Positions 45,466 to 55,500 of a DNA stretch of 64,000 nt are shown piece after piece. Source of the stretch: Paracoccus sp. (in: a-proteobacteria) (GTDB lineage: Bacteria > Pseudomonadota > Alphaproteobacteria > Rhodobacterales > Rhodobacteraceae); NCBI RefSeq assembly GCF_030538755.1, contig NZ_JAUNTJ010000008.1:1-64000 (forward strand), given 5' to 3'. Position 1 is the stretch's first letter, and the number at the start of each line of letters is the position of its first letter. The notes under the pieces are model-generated. The model was not told the DNA's origin. It made no database searches and worked only from the letters and a program-made list of their open reading frames with translations. Both the position numbers and the translations under genes were made by a program.

Positions 45466-46245
45466 ATGGATCTGGGTATCAGGGGCAAGCGGGGGCTGGT
45501 CTGCGCCGCCTCGAAGGGGTTGGGGCGCGGTTGCGCCGAGGCGCTGGCCGAAGCGGGTGTCGATCTGGTCATCAACGCCCGCACGCGCGAGGCGATTACC
45601 CAGACCGCCTATGAGATTGCGTCGAAATACGGGGTGCAGGTCACGCCAGTTGCCGCCGATATCACCACGCCCGAGGGGCGCGCCAAGGTGTTAGAGGCCG
45701 TGGGGCAGGCCGATATTCTGGTGACGAACGCCGGTGGCCCGCCGCCGGGTGACTGGCAGGATTGGGACCGCGACGATTTCATCCGCGCGATTGATGCCAA
45801 TATGCTGACCGCCATCGCGCTGATGCAGGCGCTGGTTCCGGGGATGATGGAGCGCGGCTGGGGCCGGGTGGTCAACATCACCTCGGCTGCGGTGCGTTCG
45901 CCCGTGCCGGTGCTGGGGCTGTCGAATACCGCGCGCACCGGGCTGACCGGCTTTGTCGCGGGCATGTCGCGGCAGGTGGCGGGCAGCGGGGTTTGTGTGA
46001 ACAACATCCTGCCCGGTCTGCACGCTACGGATCGCGCCGTCAGTCTGGATACGACCGCCGCCGCGCAGCAGGGCATCACCCCCGCCGAGGCCGAGGCAAA
46101 GCGCAAGGCCACAATCCCGGTCGGCACTTATGGCGAGGCCGCCGATTTCGGTGCGGCCTGTGCGTTCCTGTGCAGCCAGCAGGCGCGGTTCATCATCGGG
46201 CAGAATCTGCTGCTGGATGGTGGCGCGCTGAATGTCACGGTTTAG
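45466..46245 (+). CDS. SDR-like oxidoreductase with atypical catalytic residues
   Basis: A 259-residue Rossmann protein starting MDLGIRGKRGLVCAASKGLG after a good AGGAGA site. The fold is SDR (VTNAGGPPPG, VVNITSAAVR, NNILPGLHATDR). Where the catalytic YxxxK should stand it reads LGLSNTARTG, so Tyr and Lys are missing. It matches the known BKR-like subgroup whose tetrad is incomplete. Function is unknown. An 11-G run follows directly after its stop. Confidence 0.88.
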   Translation: MDLGIRGKRGLVCAASKGLGRGCAEALAEAGVDLVINARTREAITQTAYEIASKYGVQVTPVAADITTPEGRAKVLEAVGQADILVTNAGGPPPGDWQDWDRDDFIRAIDANMLTAIALMQALVPGMMERGWGRVVNITSAAVRSPVPVLGLSNTARTGLTGFVAGMSRQVAGSGVCVNNILPGLHATDRAVSLDTTAAAQQGITPAEAEAKRKATIPVGTYGEAADFGAACAFLCSQQARFIIGQNLLLDGGALNVTV

Positions 46246-46315
46246 GGGGGGGGGGCTTGTGCCCGGCGGGGTGGATTGTCAGGCCGGGCCTGTGCCGCAG
46301 GATGAGCGACATACC

Positions 46316-47410
46316 GTGACGACGATTGCCACGCCCCGGCTAGAGGTGAAACATCTGTCGCGCCGTTTCGGTGATCGTAAGGTGGTGGACGATGTGTCCT
46401 TCGCCGTGCCCGCCGGTCAGGTTGCCTGTCTGCTGGGGCCGTCGGGTTGCGGCAAATCCACCACGCTGCGCATCGTGGCCGGGGTGGATATTCAGGATGC
46501 CGGGCAGATTCTGGTCGATGGCAAGCTGGTCTGCGATACCGTGTTCCGCATTCCGCCGGAACGTCGCGGCATCGGCCTGATGTTTCAGGATTTCGCGCTG
46601 TTTCCGCATCTGTCGGTGGCCGAAAACGTCGCCTTTGGGCTGCGCGGCGGGGCCTCGGCGCATCGTAGCCGCGTGGGCGAGCTGTTAGAGCGGGTGCATA
46701 TGTCGCGCCATATCGACAGCTATCCCCATGCCTTGTCGGGCGGCGAGCAACAGCGGGTGGCGCTGGTCCGTGCGCTGGCCCCGCGTCCGCGCGTGATGCT
46801 GATGGACGAACCCTTCAGCGGGCTGGACGAACGCCTGCGCGACGGTATCCGCGACGAAACGCTGGCGCTGCTGAAAGAAGAAGGCACCGCCGTTCTGCTG
46901 GTCACGCATGAGCCGCACGAGGCGATGCGCATGGCCGATCTGATCCTGCTGATGCGCGACGGGCGGATCGTGCAGCAGGGCGCGCCCTATAATATCTATA
47001 ACGCGCCGGCTGATCGCGCGGCGGCGGCGTTTTTCAGCGACATCAATGTGTTGCAGGGCCGGGTTGCAGGCGCGCTGACCGCGACGCCCTTTGGCGATTT
47101 TCTGACGCCGGGCGTGCCTGACGGAACCGAGGTCGATATTGTGATCCGCCCGCAGCATCTGAAGATTGACTTTGACCGCGCGGGCCAAGGCCCCGCGCCG
47201 ACGCCGCAGAACGGCACCGCCGCCCATGCCTTTGTGCGCCGCGCGCGGTTTCTGGGGCGGGAATCGCTGGTCGAATTCGTGACCGAACAGGGCGGCATCG
47301 CGCTGACGGCGGCGGTGCCGGGCGTGTTCCTGCCGCCGGTGGGCACACCGATGTGGCTGATGCTGCGCCGGGATCGGGTGCTGGTTTTCCCGCGGGAAAC
47401 GCGGGTATGA
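46316..47410 (+). CDS. Ferric-iron-type ABC transporter ATPase
   Basis: A 364-residue ATPase from a GTG at 46316. Walker A LGPSGCGKST, signature ALSGGEQQRVALVRAL, Walker B MLMDEPFSGLDERL and H loop LVTHEPHEA are intact. The C-terminal TOBE-like half (VDIVIRPQHLKIDFDRAG) resembles FbpC/AfuC-type subunits for iron or small anions. No permease or binding protein is nearby, so its partner is elsewhere. An 11-G run (46245-46255) lies 60 bp upstream and might vary expression. Confidence 0.9.
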   Translation: MTTIATPRLEVKHLSRRFGDRKVVDDVSFAVPAGQVACLLGPSGCGKSTTLRIVAGVDIQDAGQILVDGKLVCDTVFRIPPERRGIGLMFQDFALFPHLSVAENVAFGLRGGASAHRSRVGELLERVHMSRHIDSYPHALSGGEQQRVALVRALAPRPRVMLMDEPFSGLDERLRDGIRDETLALLKEEGTAVLLVTHEPHEAMRMADLILLMRDGRIVQQGAPYNIYNAPADRAAAAFFSDINVLQGRVAGALTATPFGDFLTPGVPDGTEVDIVIRPQHLKIDFDRAGQGPAPTPQNGTAAHAFVRRARFLGRESLVEFVTEQGGIALTAAVPGVFLPPVGTPMWLMLRRDRVLVFPRETRV

Positions 47411-47521
47411 TCTGCGCATCGCGCAATGTTCTGCCACAAGTTGTTCGTTTGATGCCTGAATCTGCTTAACCGTGCCGCAAACTGTGTTATCCCTAGCTTG
47501 CTCTGATTCACGAGGTGAAGT

Positions 47522-47977
47522 TTGCTGCGTTCCTTTTTCGCTCTGCTGATGTCTGTCATGCTGATGGCGTCGCTGCGCCCCGATGCGGTGCTGGCGCAGG
47601 GGGCTGGTGCGGATGATGGCCGCATCGTCGTTGAACTGAACAATGCCGCCGATACCGAAACCGGGGCCTGCCGCCTGACCTTTGTTGCCGCCAACCACAG
47701 CGACACCGGGTTCGAGGCGGCGTCCTGGCAGGTGGGGGTGTTCGACGCGCAGGGGATCGTGCGGTCGATTCTGGTGCTGGAATTCGGCGCGCTGGCCCAG
47801 AGGCGGACCCGGATCGTGCTGTTCGATCTGCCGGGGCGGCCCTGCGCCGATATTTCCCGCGTGGTGGTGAATGATGTCGCGGCCTGCCGTGTGCAGGGCG
47901 GTGGCGCGGCGATGTCTGATGTCTGTCTGGATGCGCTGACTCCGCGCAGCCGCACCGACATTGCCTTTGATCTGTAA
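47522..47977 (+). CDS. Small exported protein of the ExbB-ExbD cluster
   Basis: A 151-residue protein from a TTG start after GAGGTGAAG. SFFALLMSVMLMASLRPDAV with AQG gives a signal peptide. The mature part has three cysteines (CRLTF, CADIS, ACRVQ) and reads as a beta-rich domain: TGFEAASWQVGVFDAQGIVR. No known family. It is the first gene of the operon 47522-50549, 10 bp before the ExbB-like gene, so it probably acts in the periplasm with that complex. Confidence 0.75.
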   Translation: MLRSFFALLMSVMLMASLRPDAVLAQGAGADDGRIVVELNNAADTETGACRLTFVAANHSDTGFEAASWQVGVFDAQGIVRSILVLEFGALAQRRTRIVLFDLPGRPCADISRVVVNDVAACRVQGGGAAMSDVCLDALTPRSRTDIAFDL

Positions 47978-47986
47978 GGGGGCCGG

Positions 47987-48625
47987 ATGTCCGAAATCAT
48001 GCCGATCCTGAACCTGTCCACGCTGGCGATCTTTGCGGCGCTGATCGTGCTGTCGGTGCTGGCGCTGACGGTGACGATCTTCAAGGTGATGCAGTTCCGC
48101 CGCATGGGCGTGGGCCGCCGGGCCGAGGCCGAGGCCGCGCTGGACGACTGGCTGAACGGGCGGCCCGATCAGGCGATCACCGCCGCCGGGCAGGGGCGCA
48201 GCGTGCTGACCCGCGTGCTGGCCCCGGTGATGGAGGGGCTGCGCGCCCGCCCCGGCGACACGACCTATGCCGAGGAACTGGGGCGGCAGTCCGCGCTTGA
48301 GGAACTGGCGGCGCTGAACGGGCGGATGCGTCTGCTGGAGGCCGTGGTGCAGGCCGCGCCGATGCTGGGCCTGCTGGGCACGATCATCGGCATGATCGAC
48401 GCCTTTTCCGCGCTGTCGCTGTCGCAAAGCGCGGTTGATCCGGCGTTGCTGGCCAATGGGATCTGGACGGCGCTGACCACCACCGCCATCGGTCTGGCCA
48501 TCGCGCTGCTGACCTATTTCGCCGCCAACTGGCTGGAGGCCCGGATCGAGGCAGAACGTCAGCGCATGGAAATGATTATCCCCGCCGCGATCCTTGGCCG
48601 GGTCGGGCTGTCGGGGCGGCGCTAG
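47987..48625 (+). CDS. ExbB/TolQ/MotA-family proton-channel protein
   Basis: A 212-residue membrane protein. The first helix is LAIFAALIVLSVLALTVTIF; the second and third (VVQAAPMLGLLGTIIGMIDA and WTALTTTAIGLAIALLTYFA) carry the conserved ExbB pore sequence. It should form a pentamer around the ExbD-like proteins and convert proton flow into mechanical work. It is encoded between the exported protein and two ExbD-like proteins. Confidence 0.93.
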   Translation: MSEIMPILNLSTLAIFAALIVLSVLALTVTIFKVMQFRRMGVGRRAEAEAALDDWLNGRPDQAITAAGQGRSVLTRVLAPVMEGLRARPGDTTYAEELGRQSALEELAALNGRMRLLEAVVQAAPMLGLLGTIIGMIDAFSALSLSQSAVDPALLANGIWTALTTTAIGLAIALLTYFAANWLEARIEAERQRMEMIIPAAILGRVGLSGRR

Positions 48626-48628
48626 GGC

Positions 48629-49090
48629 GTGGCGACGGCGGCTCTGCACCGGATTGACCTGCCGCGCCACCAGCGGCGCTATGGCTTTGCGCTGACGCCG
48701 CTGGCGGATGCGATGTTTCAGGTGCTGATCTTTTTCATGCTGTCATCGAATCTGTCGCCCTATTCGTTGCTGGACCTGCGCGGGGGGGCGCTGGCGGTGG
48801 GCGGTGGTGGCGGTGATGCGCCTGATCCGGGGCAGCAGGCGGCACCGGCGATGCCTGCCGGTGAAACCGCGATCTGGTCGGTCAGTGGCGATGGAATCGT
48901 GGCCTCGGGGCAGCGGTTCGGCTTTGACCGGCTGCCGGATCTGGCGGCGGCGCTGGATCAGGCGGGCACGGCGCGGGTGCTGCTGGTCTCGCAGCCGGGT
49001 GCGCAGGTGCAGAACCTTGTCGCCGTGATCGAGTCGCTGTCGCTGGCCGGGATCAGCGATGTTCAACTGGCGCGAGGGCCGGGCGGATGA
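48629..49090 (+). CDS. ExbD/TolR-family protein 1
   Basis: A 153-residue protein from a GTG at 48629. The single helix has the conserved Asp in LTPLADAMFQVLIFFML, the residue that carries protons in ExbD. A Gly/Ala/Pro-rich linker leads to a periplasmic ExbD domain (FDRLPDLAAALDQAGTARVL). It overlaps the next gene by 4 bp. Confidence 0.9.
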   Translation: MATAALHRIDLPRHQRRYGFALTPLADAMFQVLIFFMLSSNLSPYSLLDLRGGALAVGGGGGDAPDPGQQAAPAMPAGETAIWSVSGDGIVASGQRFGFDRLPDLAAALDQAGTARVLLVSQPGAQVQNLVAVIESLSLAGISDVQLARGPGG

Positions 49091-49497
49091 GCGTTTCCCT
49101 GCCCTCGCACCCGCATCCGCGGCGGATCGACGTTTCGCTGGCGATCGTGAATATCGTGCTGCTGCTGATCTTTTTCTTTCTGGTCAGCGGTCAGATCGGG
49201 GCCAGCGACCGTGCCGTGATGCCGGACCTGCCCGAGACAGCCGAGCTGCCGCTGGATCAGCTGCCCCGCCCGATCCTGATCGTGACGCCGCAGGGCGACT
49301 GGCTGTTGAACGATGAGCCTGTCGCGCCCGATCTGCTGGGGGTCGCGCTGGCGCAACTGCCGCAGCCGGTGACGCTGAACGTGCTGATCGACCGCGCCGC
49401 CCCGGCGGATGTGCTGGTGGCTCTGCTTCAAGACCCGGCCTTGCAGGGCGTGGCGATGCGGCTGGTCACGCTGCGCCACCGGGGCGGGCGGGCATGA
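49087..49497 (+). CDS. ExbD/TolR-family protein 2, lacking the helix Asp
   Basis: A 136-residue ExbD-like protein with the helix DVSLAIVNIVLLLIFFFLVS. Aligning its LIFF with that of the first ExbD protein puts V or N where the proton-carrying Asp should be; the only Asp is at the start of the helix. The periplasmic part (LPDLPETAELPLDQLPRPI, then VALLQDPALQGVAMRLV) is ExbD-like. It may form a mixed dimer with the protein at 48629. It overlaps both neighbours. Confidence 0.88.
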   Translation: MSVSLPSHPHPRRIDVSLAIVNIVLLLIFFFLVSGQIGASDRAVMPDLPETAELPLDQLPRPILIVTPQGDWLLNDEPVAPDLLGVALAQLPQPVTLNVLIDRAAPADVLVALLQDPALQGVAMRLVTLRHRGGRA

Positions 49498-50549
49498 GGG
49501 TGCCGGTCTATGAAAGCGGCGGGCATTGGGCGCAGGCGTTAAGCCTTGCGCTGGCGGCGCATCTGGCCATCGCGGCGCTGTTCGTGGATCTGCCCGGCTG
49601 GCGTCGCGCGGCGGATCAGGGGCCGTCCGCGCCGGTTCAGGTGCAGGTCACGGGGCTTGCCGTCGAAACCGCCAGCCTGGCCCCAGCCACCCTGACCGAG
49701 GCGGTTCCGGTTCAGCCGCAGCTGCTGCCCCCCGCCGAGGCGGCGCAGCCGGCCGTGGCGGGCGCATTTGCCGGGGAACAGGCGGTCACGGTGCCGCCGG
49801 TTGCGGTGATCGCCCCCGGCGAGGTTGCCGGCGTCGCCACGTCACCTGTTGCCGCCGGGGCGCCTGCGCCTGCCGCGCAAGACGGCACCGGCGATGTTGC
49901 CGGGATGCAGCCCTCCGGCCCGACCGACGCCCGGCAGGCGCAGGCGGTGGAATCGCTGATCGCGGCGATCCGGGGCAGGCTGGCCCAATCCTGCCTGATC
50001 GCCGTTCCCGCCACCGCCCCGGACGGCGCGGTGGAACTGACGGTGATCGGCGCGGGCGATCAGGATATTGCCGGGTTCGGCCAGGACATCGCCGCGCAGG
50101 CGCAGGGGGTGGCCTTGCTGGAGCGGTCAATTCTGCTGGATGCGCGGCAATGCCCGGCACTGGCCTATGCGCGGGCCTCGGCCAGCTATCCGGTTGGCGC
50201 GGTGGCGATTTCGCTGGCGCAGCCGGTGGTCGGGTCGGGCGACAGTCTGCGCGGTTCGGTCAGCGGTCAGGCGGTGCTGGTGCTGGTCGATGACAATGGC
50301 GTGGTGCAGGATCTGACCCGCTTCAGCGCGGCGCAGGATGGCGGCGGAGCCATGCAGTTCGACGTGCCGGTGCGCCGCAATGGCAGCGCGCGCGACACCA
50401 GTCAGATCGTCATGGCGCTGACCGGGCCGGGCATGGCCGAGGCGGTGGCGCAGAACGCAGGCCAGACGGCTGAACGGTTCTTTGCCGCCCTTGGCCCGCA
50501 GCCGGGGCCGGGGGTGCAGGTCGCCGTCGCCGGGTTCTATCTGCGCTGA
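49494..50549 (+). CDS. TonB-like membrane-anchored periplasmic protein
   Basis: A 351-residue protein. An N-terminal anchor helix (WAQALSLALAAHLAIAALFV) precedes an Ala/Pro/Val-rich linker (about 40-150), as in TonB/TolA. The C-terminal domain (about 155-351) has no TonB signature. It resembles the C-terminal periplasmic domain of the kinase at 60044: both have QCPAL, a hydrophobic strand ending in V(Q/H)DL, and a segment with QIVMAL/QLIVAL. It completes the ExbB-ExbD operon, presumably as the arm that transmits force. Confidence 0.78.
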   Translation: MRVPVYESGGHWAQALSLALAAHLAIAALFVDLPGWRRAADQGPSAPVQVQVTGLAVETASLAPATLTEAVPVQPQLLPPAEAAQPAVAGAFAGEQAVTVPPVAVIAPGEVAGVATSPVAAGAPAPAAQDGTGDVAGMQPSGPTDARQAQAVESLIAAIRGRLAQSCLIAVPATAPDGAVELTVIGAGDQDIAGFGQDIAAQAQGVALLERSILLDARQCPALAYARASASYPVGAVAISLAQPVVGSGDSLRGSVSGQAVLVLVDDNGVVQDLTRFSAAQDGGGAMQFDVPVRRNGSARDTSQIVMALTGPGMAEAVAQNAGQTAERFFAALGPQPGPGVQVAVAGFYLR

Positions 50550-50591
50550 GCGCCCCGGCCCCGGTCGCGCCCCGCCTGCGGCCCCCGCAGA

Positions 50592-51668
50592 TCAGCGCGG
50601 CAGGTTATTCGCCGTAGGCTGGCCGTCGATGGCGTCGCGATAGGCGGCGGCGAACAGATCAAGAAATTCGTCCAGCATCCCGTTATCGTGCCGTTCGGTC
50701 TTGGCACGCCAGCGGGCGGCATAGATTTCCCATGCCTTGGCGGCGCGGTTGCCGCCCTGACGGTTGGTTTCGGCCTCGGCCTCGATCCCGTCGGGGTCCA
50801 GATCGGCCAGCAGCCGGGCCAGCGCCGGTTGCAGCGCGGCGAACAGCGCCGACTGGTGCAGCCGCAGATCGGCCAGCGCATCGTCCAGACCCTGCGGCCC
50901 GGTCAGAAAGCCGGGGCGCGGGCGCAGGAACATCGCCTCGATGGCCTGATCCGGGGTCGGCAGGAATTTCAGCGGGTTGTTGTCATGTTCGGCCTGCATC
51001 GTGCCTTCGCCCGCGCGGGTGAACTGTTTGGCGGCGGCGCGATCTTGCAGGGCCAGCATGATCTGTTCGCTGATCCGCCGCACCGATTGCCCCAGCGCCA
51101 GCGCCAGCGCCGGGCCATCGGCCTGTGTATACAGATCGGGCGGCAGACCGGCACCGTTGCAAAAGGCGGTGATGACATCGCCGGCGGGGATGGCCGGGGC
51201 GGGGGTCTTGATCCCCGTCACCTCGTGCCGGGGGGGCGGGGGCAGATCGGCCAGCCCCTCATAGGCCGGTGGCAGAGGCGTGGGGCGGACCGGGCGCGAC
51301 AGATCGGGCAGCGATTCCGCGGTCAGCGGCAGGGGGGCGTCGGGCGCGGCCTCGCCCTCGATCAGTGCGACGATCAGATAGGGGCCGACCTGAAAGCGGT
51401 CGCCGTGGCGCAGCCGGTGCGGCCCGTCCAGCCGGAACCGCTGGCCTTGCAGAAAGGTGCCGTTGGTGGACAGATCGCGCAGCCACCAGCCATCGCCCTG
51501 CCGCGAGACGTCGAAATGATGGCCCGACACATGGCGGCTGTCATCGGGCAGCACCCAGCCCATGCTGGCCGAGCGACCCGCGCTTAACCCGGTGTCGGGC
51601 ACCGTGATCTGCGACGGATCGGCCCCGGTCAGGCTGGTATGGCTGTCGATGTGCAGGGTCAGGGTCAT
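50592..51668 (-). CDS. FHA-domain protein (TagH/ImpI-like)
   Basis: A 358-residue protein. The N-terminal FHA domain reads SAGRSASMGWVLPDDSRHVS, GHHFDVSRQGDGWWLRDLS and TNGTFLQG, with Arg, Ser and Asn of the phosphothreonine pocket. The C-terminal part (AIEAMFLRPRPGFLTGPQ, DEFLDLFAAAYRDAI) matches the conserved tail of type VI secretion FHA proteins. No other type VI genes are present. It probably binds a phosphorylated partner made by the kinase at 60044. It is transcribed after the gene at 51684, 15 bp apart. Confidence 0.9.
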   Translation of the reverse strand: MTLTLHIDSHTSLTGADPSQITVPDTGLSAGRSASMGWVLPDDSRHVSGHHFDVSRQGDGWWLRDLSTNGTFLQGQRFRLDGPHRLRHGDRFQVGPYLIVALIEGEAAPDAPLPLTAESLPDLSRPVRPTPLPPAYEGLADLPPPPRHEVTGIKTPAPAIPAGDVITAFCNGAGLPPDLYTQADGPALALALGQSVRRISEQIMLALQDRAAAKQFTRAGEGTMQAEHDNNPLKFLPTPDQAIEAMFLRPRPGFLTGPQGLDDALADLRLHQSALFAALQPALARLLADLDPDGIEAEAETNRQGGNRAAKAWEIYAARWRAKTERHDNGMLDEFLDLFAAAYRDAIDGQPTANNLPR

Positions 51669-51683
51669 GGGCGGCCTGTGCGG

Positions 51684-52286
51684 TCAATAGGCGCGGAACA
51701 GCGGCTCTGCCATATCGACAAAGCGCGCCAGATAGCCGGGGCGGCGGTGCAGATCGGTGCGGGCCAGACAGGTCAGCACCGCGCTGCTGACGGCGCGGGG
51801 GCAGCGGTGCAGCGGCGCGGGCAGCGGATCGTTGGGCGCCACCGGCCCCCCCGACCACGCCACCGCCAGCCCCAGCATGACCGAGGGCGACCGCGACGGC
51901 GCCCAAAGTGCATCGCGCGCAATCCGTTGCCGCATGTTGGTGGCGGGGTGTTGCAGCCAGGCGGCGATCAGCTCCATCATCGGGCGGTCCATCGGGTCGA
52001 GATGGTCGGCCATCATCCGCAGCGCCTCGTATCCCCAGCGGATCGCCGTCTGCGGCAGGGCGGCAAAGGCGGTAAAGGTCAGCGCGTCTTCGGGCGTGGG
52101 CGAGGACCGCAGCCGGGTCAGAAAGGCCAGCGAATCTTCGGCCGGGCGCGGGCGTTGCTGGGTCAGTTCGGCGATCTGCGGCAGGTTGATGAATACCGCC
52201 TGCGGCGATTCGTAGCGCAAAAAGCCCATCGGCGGGCGTGTCTTTTCTGCATCTGTCCGTATCGGCTGCGGGGAAAGGTCGGTCAT
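51684..52286 (-). CDS. Cytoplasmic protein of the FHA cluster (DUF6931-like)
   Basis: A 200-residue helical protein with no signal peptide: SLAFLTRLRSSPTPEDALTF, AALPQTAIRWGYEALRMMAD, MELIAAWLQHPATNMRQRIA. It resembles the small helical proteins (DUF6931 type) found beside FHA and kinase genes; this assignment is from memory and uncertain. It starts divergently from the large adhesin, 274 bp apart, and is first in the minus-strand pair with the FHA gene. Confidence 0.7.
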   Translation of the reverse strand: MTDLSPQPIRTDAEKTRPPMGFLRYESPQAVFINLPQIAELTQQRPRPAEDSLAFLTRLRSSPTPEDALTFTAFAALPQTAIRWGYEALRMMADHLDPMDRPMMELIAAWLQHPATNMRQRIARDALWAPSRSPSVMLGLAVAWSGGPVAPNDPLPAPLHRCPRAVSSAVLTCLARTDLHRRPGYLARFVDMAEPLFRAY

Positions 52287-52560
52287 GTCCGGTTACGCCA
52301 TTTCAGGTCCGCGCAGGATGCGGGAAAGCGGCTTGCCCCGTCAAGACCACTTGCGGTTGAATGGGTTGCTTTGGGGTTGCACGGTCGCTCCGCAGGTCAG
52401 GGCAAGGCGTCGGGGGCGGCGCTGTCGCCGCGAAAACTTGCGCAACATGCAGTCGCGCAAAAATTTTTCTGCCCTGACAACATTTTGCATTTGATTTGAA
52501 CTGTATTTTCAGAAAAGCCCATCAGATATGCCGGGCTGTTTTCCGGCCGGGAAAGGTAAC
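52287..52560. promoter_or_regulatory. Divergent promoter region upstream of the adhesin
   Basis: 274 bp between the two divergent operons. The last 80 bp before the adhesin are A/T-rich (GCAAAAATTTTTCTG and further T runs to 52510), the most A/T-rich stretch nearby, and are the likely promoter. I cannot assign -35/-10 boxes with confidence. GGAAAGGTAAC just before 52561 is a strong ribosome site. Confidence 0.45.
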
Positions 52561-55500
52561 ATGGGTCTGAATCCGAAGGGTCATCGTGGTGTGACCGGCT
52601 GGCCGCTTTGGCCGGCGGGGTTCCCCTGTGCCCGGCTGGTGCCGCCTTTGACCTTTGCGGTTGCGCTTGGCGGCGGCTCGGTCGCTGTGGCTGCGACGCT
52701 GCATTATGATTATGGCGACGGCACGGCGGATGGCCAGTTCAACCCGCAATCGGGCGGTGACTGGGACAGTCAGTCCGCGAACTGGTGGTCTGCCGCGACC
52801 GATGCAGCGGCGGTTTTTCTGTCCGGCGATCATGTCATCCTGCGCCACGACGGCGGTGGCCCGGTCAGCCTGACCGTGACCGAGGCGCTGGAAACCGGCA
52901 ATATCGACGTTGCCAGCGGCGATTTCACCATCGACACCGCCCAAGGGGCCGGGCTGTCCTCGGTCGGGGGCTGGCTGCGCAGTATCGACATCGCGCAGGA
53001 TGCGCGGCTGTCCTATACCGGGTCGCTGAGCGGGTTCTATAATCTGACCGTTGCCGGTCAGCTTGACCTGACGGCGCAGGTTGACCGCCTGAACTCTTTG
53101 AACATTGCCGCAACCGGGCAGGCGGTTCTGGCCAATCCGGCGGGCAGCGGCCCGATTCAGATCGTGGGGCAGTTTCGCAATAACGGCACCCTGACCATAG
53201 CCGAAGGGGCAGTCGTTCAGACCGTGCAGCCGCTTGTGAACGCCACGGCGGCGCATCTGACGATTGGCGGCATGGTCAGTGGCAATCTGTCCAACAATGC
53301 CGATGCCACGCTGGATCTGAATGCGACCGGCGCGATTGGCGGCAATTTCAGCAATGCGGGGCTGGCGCGGCTGAATGGCGGTATCATCACCGGCGTTCTG
53401 ACCAACAACGGCCTGACCCGGGTGAGCGGCACCAACCAGATCGGCCATACGCCCGGCGAAAATGTGGTTGCCAACAGCGGGCGGATCGAGACAGCGGGCG
53501 GGGGCGCGCTGTCGCTGACCGGCGATTTTCTGAACGGCTGGAACGCGGTCATCAGTGGCTCGGCCGATGATCCGCTGGAAATTGCGGCGGGGACGATCAC
53601 GCTCAGGCCCGGTTCGCAGATCAGCGGGCAGGTGCGGCTGACGGGGGCTGTGGTCAACCAGTCGGCGCTGAATCTGGCATCGCTGGATGGCCTGCATGGC
53701 AGCCTGACCAATGCCGTCGGCGGCGCGATCACCATTGATTCCGCCGTGCAGGGCAATGGCCATGACGTGACCAACAGCGGCAGCTTTACCATCGCGGATG
53801 GCGGCGATCTGTCGGCTATCGGCATGTTCACCAATTACCAGGGCCTGACCATCGCACCCGGCGGGCGGCTGTCGGCGCAGCAGTTGCAGCATGATGGCGG
53901 CACGCTGACCAGTCAGGGCAGCATCGAGGCCGGGCAGATCAGGCTGGCATCGACCGCCAGCCTGTCGGGGCAGGTCAGCGGCCGGGTCGAGGTGGCGGGC
54001 GGCGTGACCAGTGTCAATGGCGCGCTGACGGTTGCCGCGCCCACTGCGGGCGGCGACGAGATCACCGTATCCGGCGGCGAATTGCGGCTGGGGAACGGCG
54101 CGGCCCTGACCGCGGCCAGCGTGGCGAACGACGGCCAACTGTCTTTGGCGGCGGGTGCGGTTCTGACGGGGAATGTGAGCAGCAGCGGCCATATCGCCGG
54201 CCCCGGCCTGATCGATGGCGATCTGTGGCTGGTGGGCGGCGCGACCTATGCCTTGCTGAACAATACCGGCACGCTGATAAACCAGATGAGCGCGCCGCAG
54301 ACGCTGACCGGCTTTGGCGCGCTGACCGCCGCTGCCATCGAAAACCGCGCGGTGCTGAGCATCGACGCCGACATGGCGCAAAGCCTGACCAATGCCGAGG
54401 GCGGCGATCTGACCATTGCGCGCGATGTCGCCGGGCTTGTCACCAGTCTGGGCCAGACTGTTGTGGTGGCCGAACCCGGCCATTCCGCCGTCAACCTGAC
54501 CGGCGGGCTGATCGTCTCGGGCGGGCAGACGGTGACGCATGGCGCGGTTGCGGTGGCCGGAGCGGGGCCGGTATCGCTGCGGGTCACGACCGGGGGCGCG
54601 CTGAATCTGGCCAGCGGCACCGTGACCACGACCGGCGATACCGTCAGCCGGGGCCAGTTGCAGATCGCCGACGGGGCCGGGCTGGTCAGCGCGGGGCAGC
54701 TGCGGCTGTTCGAGGGATCGGCGCAGATCATGGGGCGGGTCAGCGGCGAAACGCTGGTCAGCGCCCCGGCCTCGCTGACGCTGGACGGCGCGGTTCTGGA
54801 CGGTGCTCTGACCAATGCCGGAACGCTTGGCATCGCCATCGGCACGGGCCGCGCCAGCCAGATCGCGGCGCTGAACAACAGCGGCTTGGCGGTTCTGGGG
54901 GCTGTGGGCACCGGCGTGCAGATCGACGGGCCGGTGGCCAACAGCGGCGATCTGAGCATCACCGGCGGCCTGTTGGCGGGCGGGCTGACCAGTTCGGGCA
55001 CGGCAAAGCTGGATCAGACAGAGATCAAGGGCGCGGTCAGCAACCAGCCAAGCGGCGATCTGACCGCCACCGGCGGCGCAATGGACACGCTGACCAATGC
55101 GGGCAGCGCCGGGCTGAACGCTGTGGCGGTGGCGGGTGCGGTGACGAACGCCGATGGTGGTGGCCTGACCGTGACGGGCGGCTCGCTGGGGGCGCTGACC
55201 AACGCGGGCACCGCCGGGCTGATGAACACGACGACCCAAGGCCCGGTCAGCAACGAGTCAGGCGGCGAGTTGACCGCCACCGGCGGCGCGATGGGGCCGC
55301 TGGCCAATGCAGGCAGCGCCGGGCTGAACAGTGTGGTGGTGACAGGTGCCGTCACGAATGCCAGCGGCGGCGACCTGAGCGTGAGCGGTGGCTCGGTCGC
55401 CGGAAACCTGACCAATCTGGGCAGCGCCGGGCTGGGCGGGGTCAGCGTGGCGGGCATCGTCACCAACCGGGCCGGCGGCGATATGACCGTCCAGACGGCG

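Noticed and set aside
46685-48670. 661-codon minus-strand frame
   Set aside because: Antisense to the ABC ATPase, exported protein and ExbB genes; Gln/Arg/His-rich composition typical of a shadow frame.
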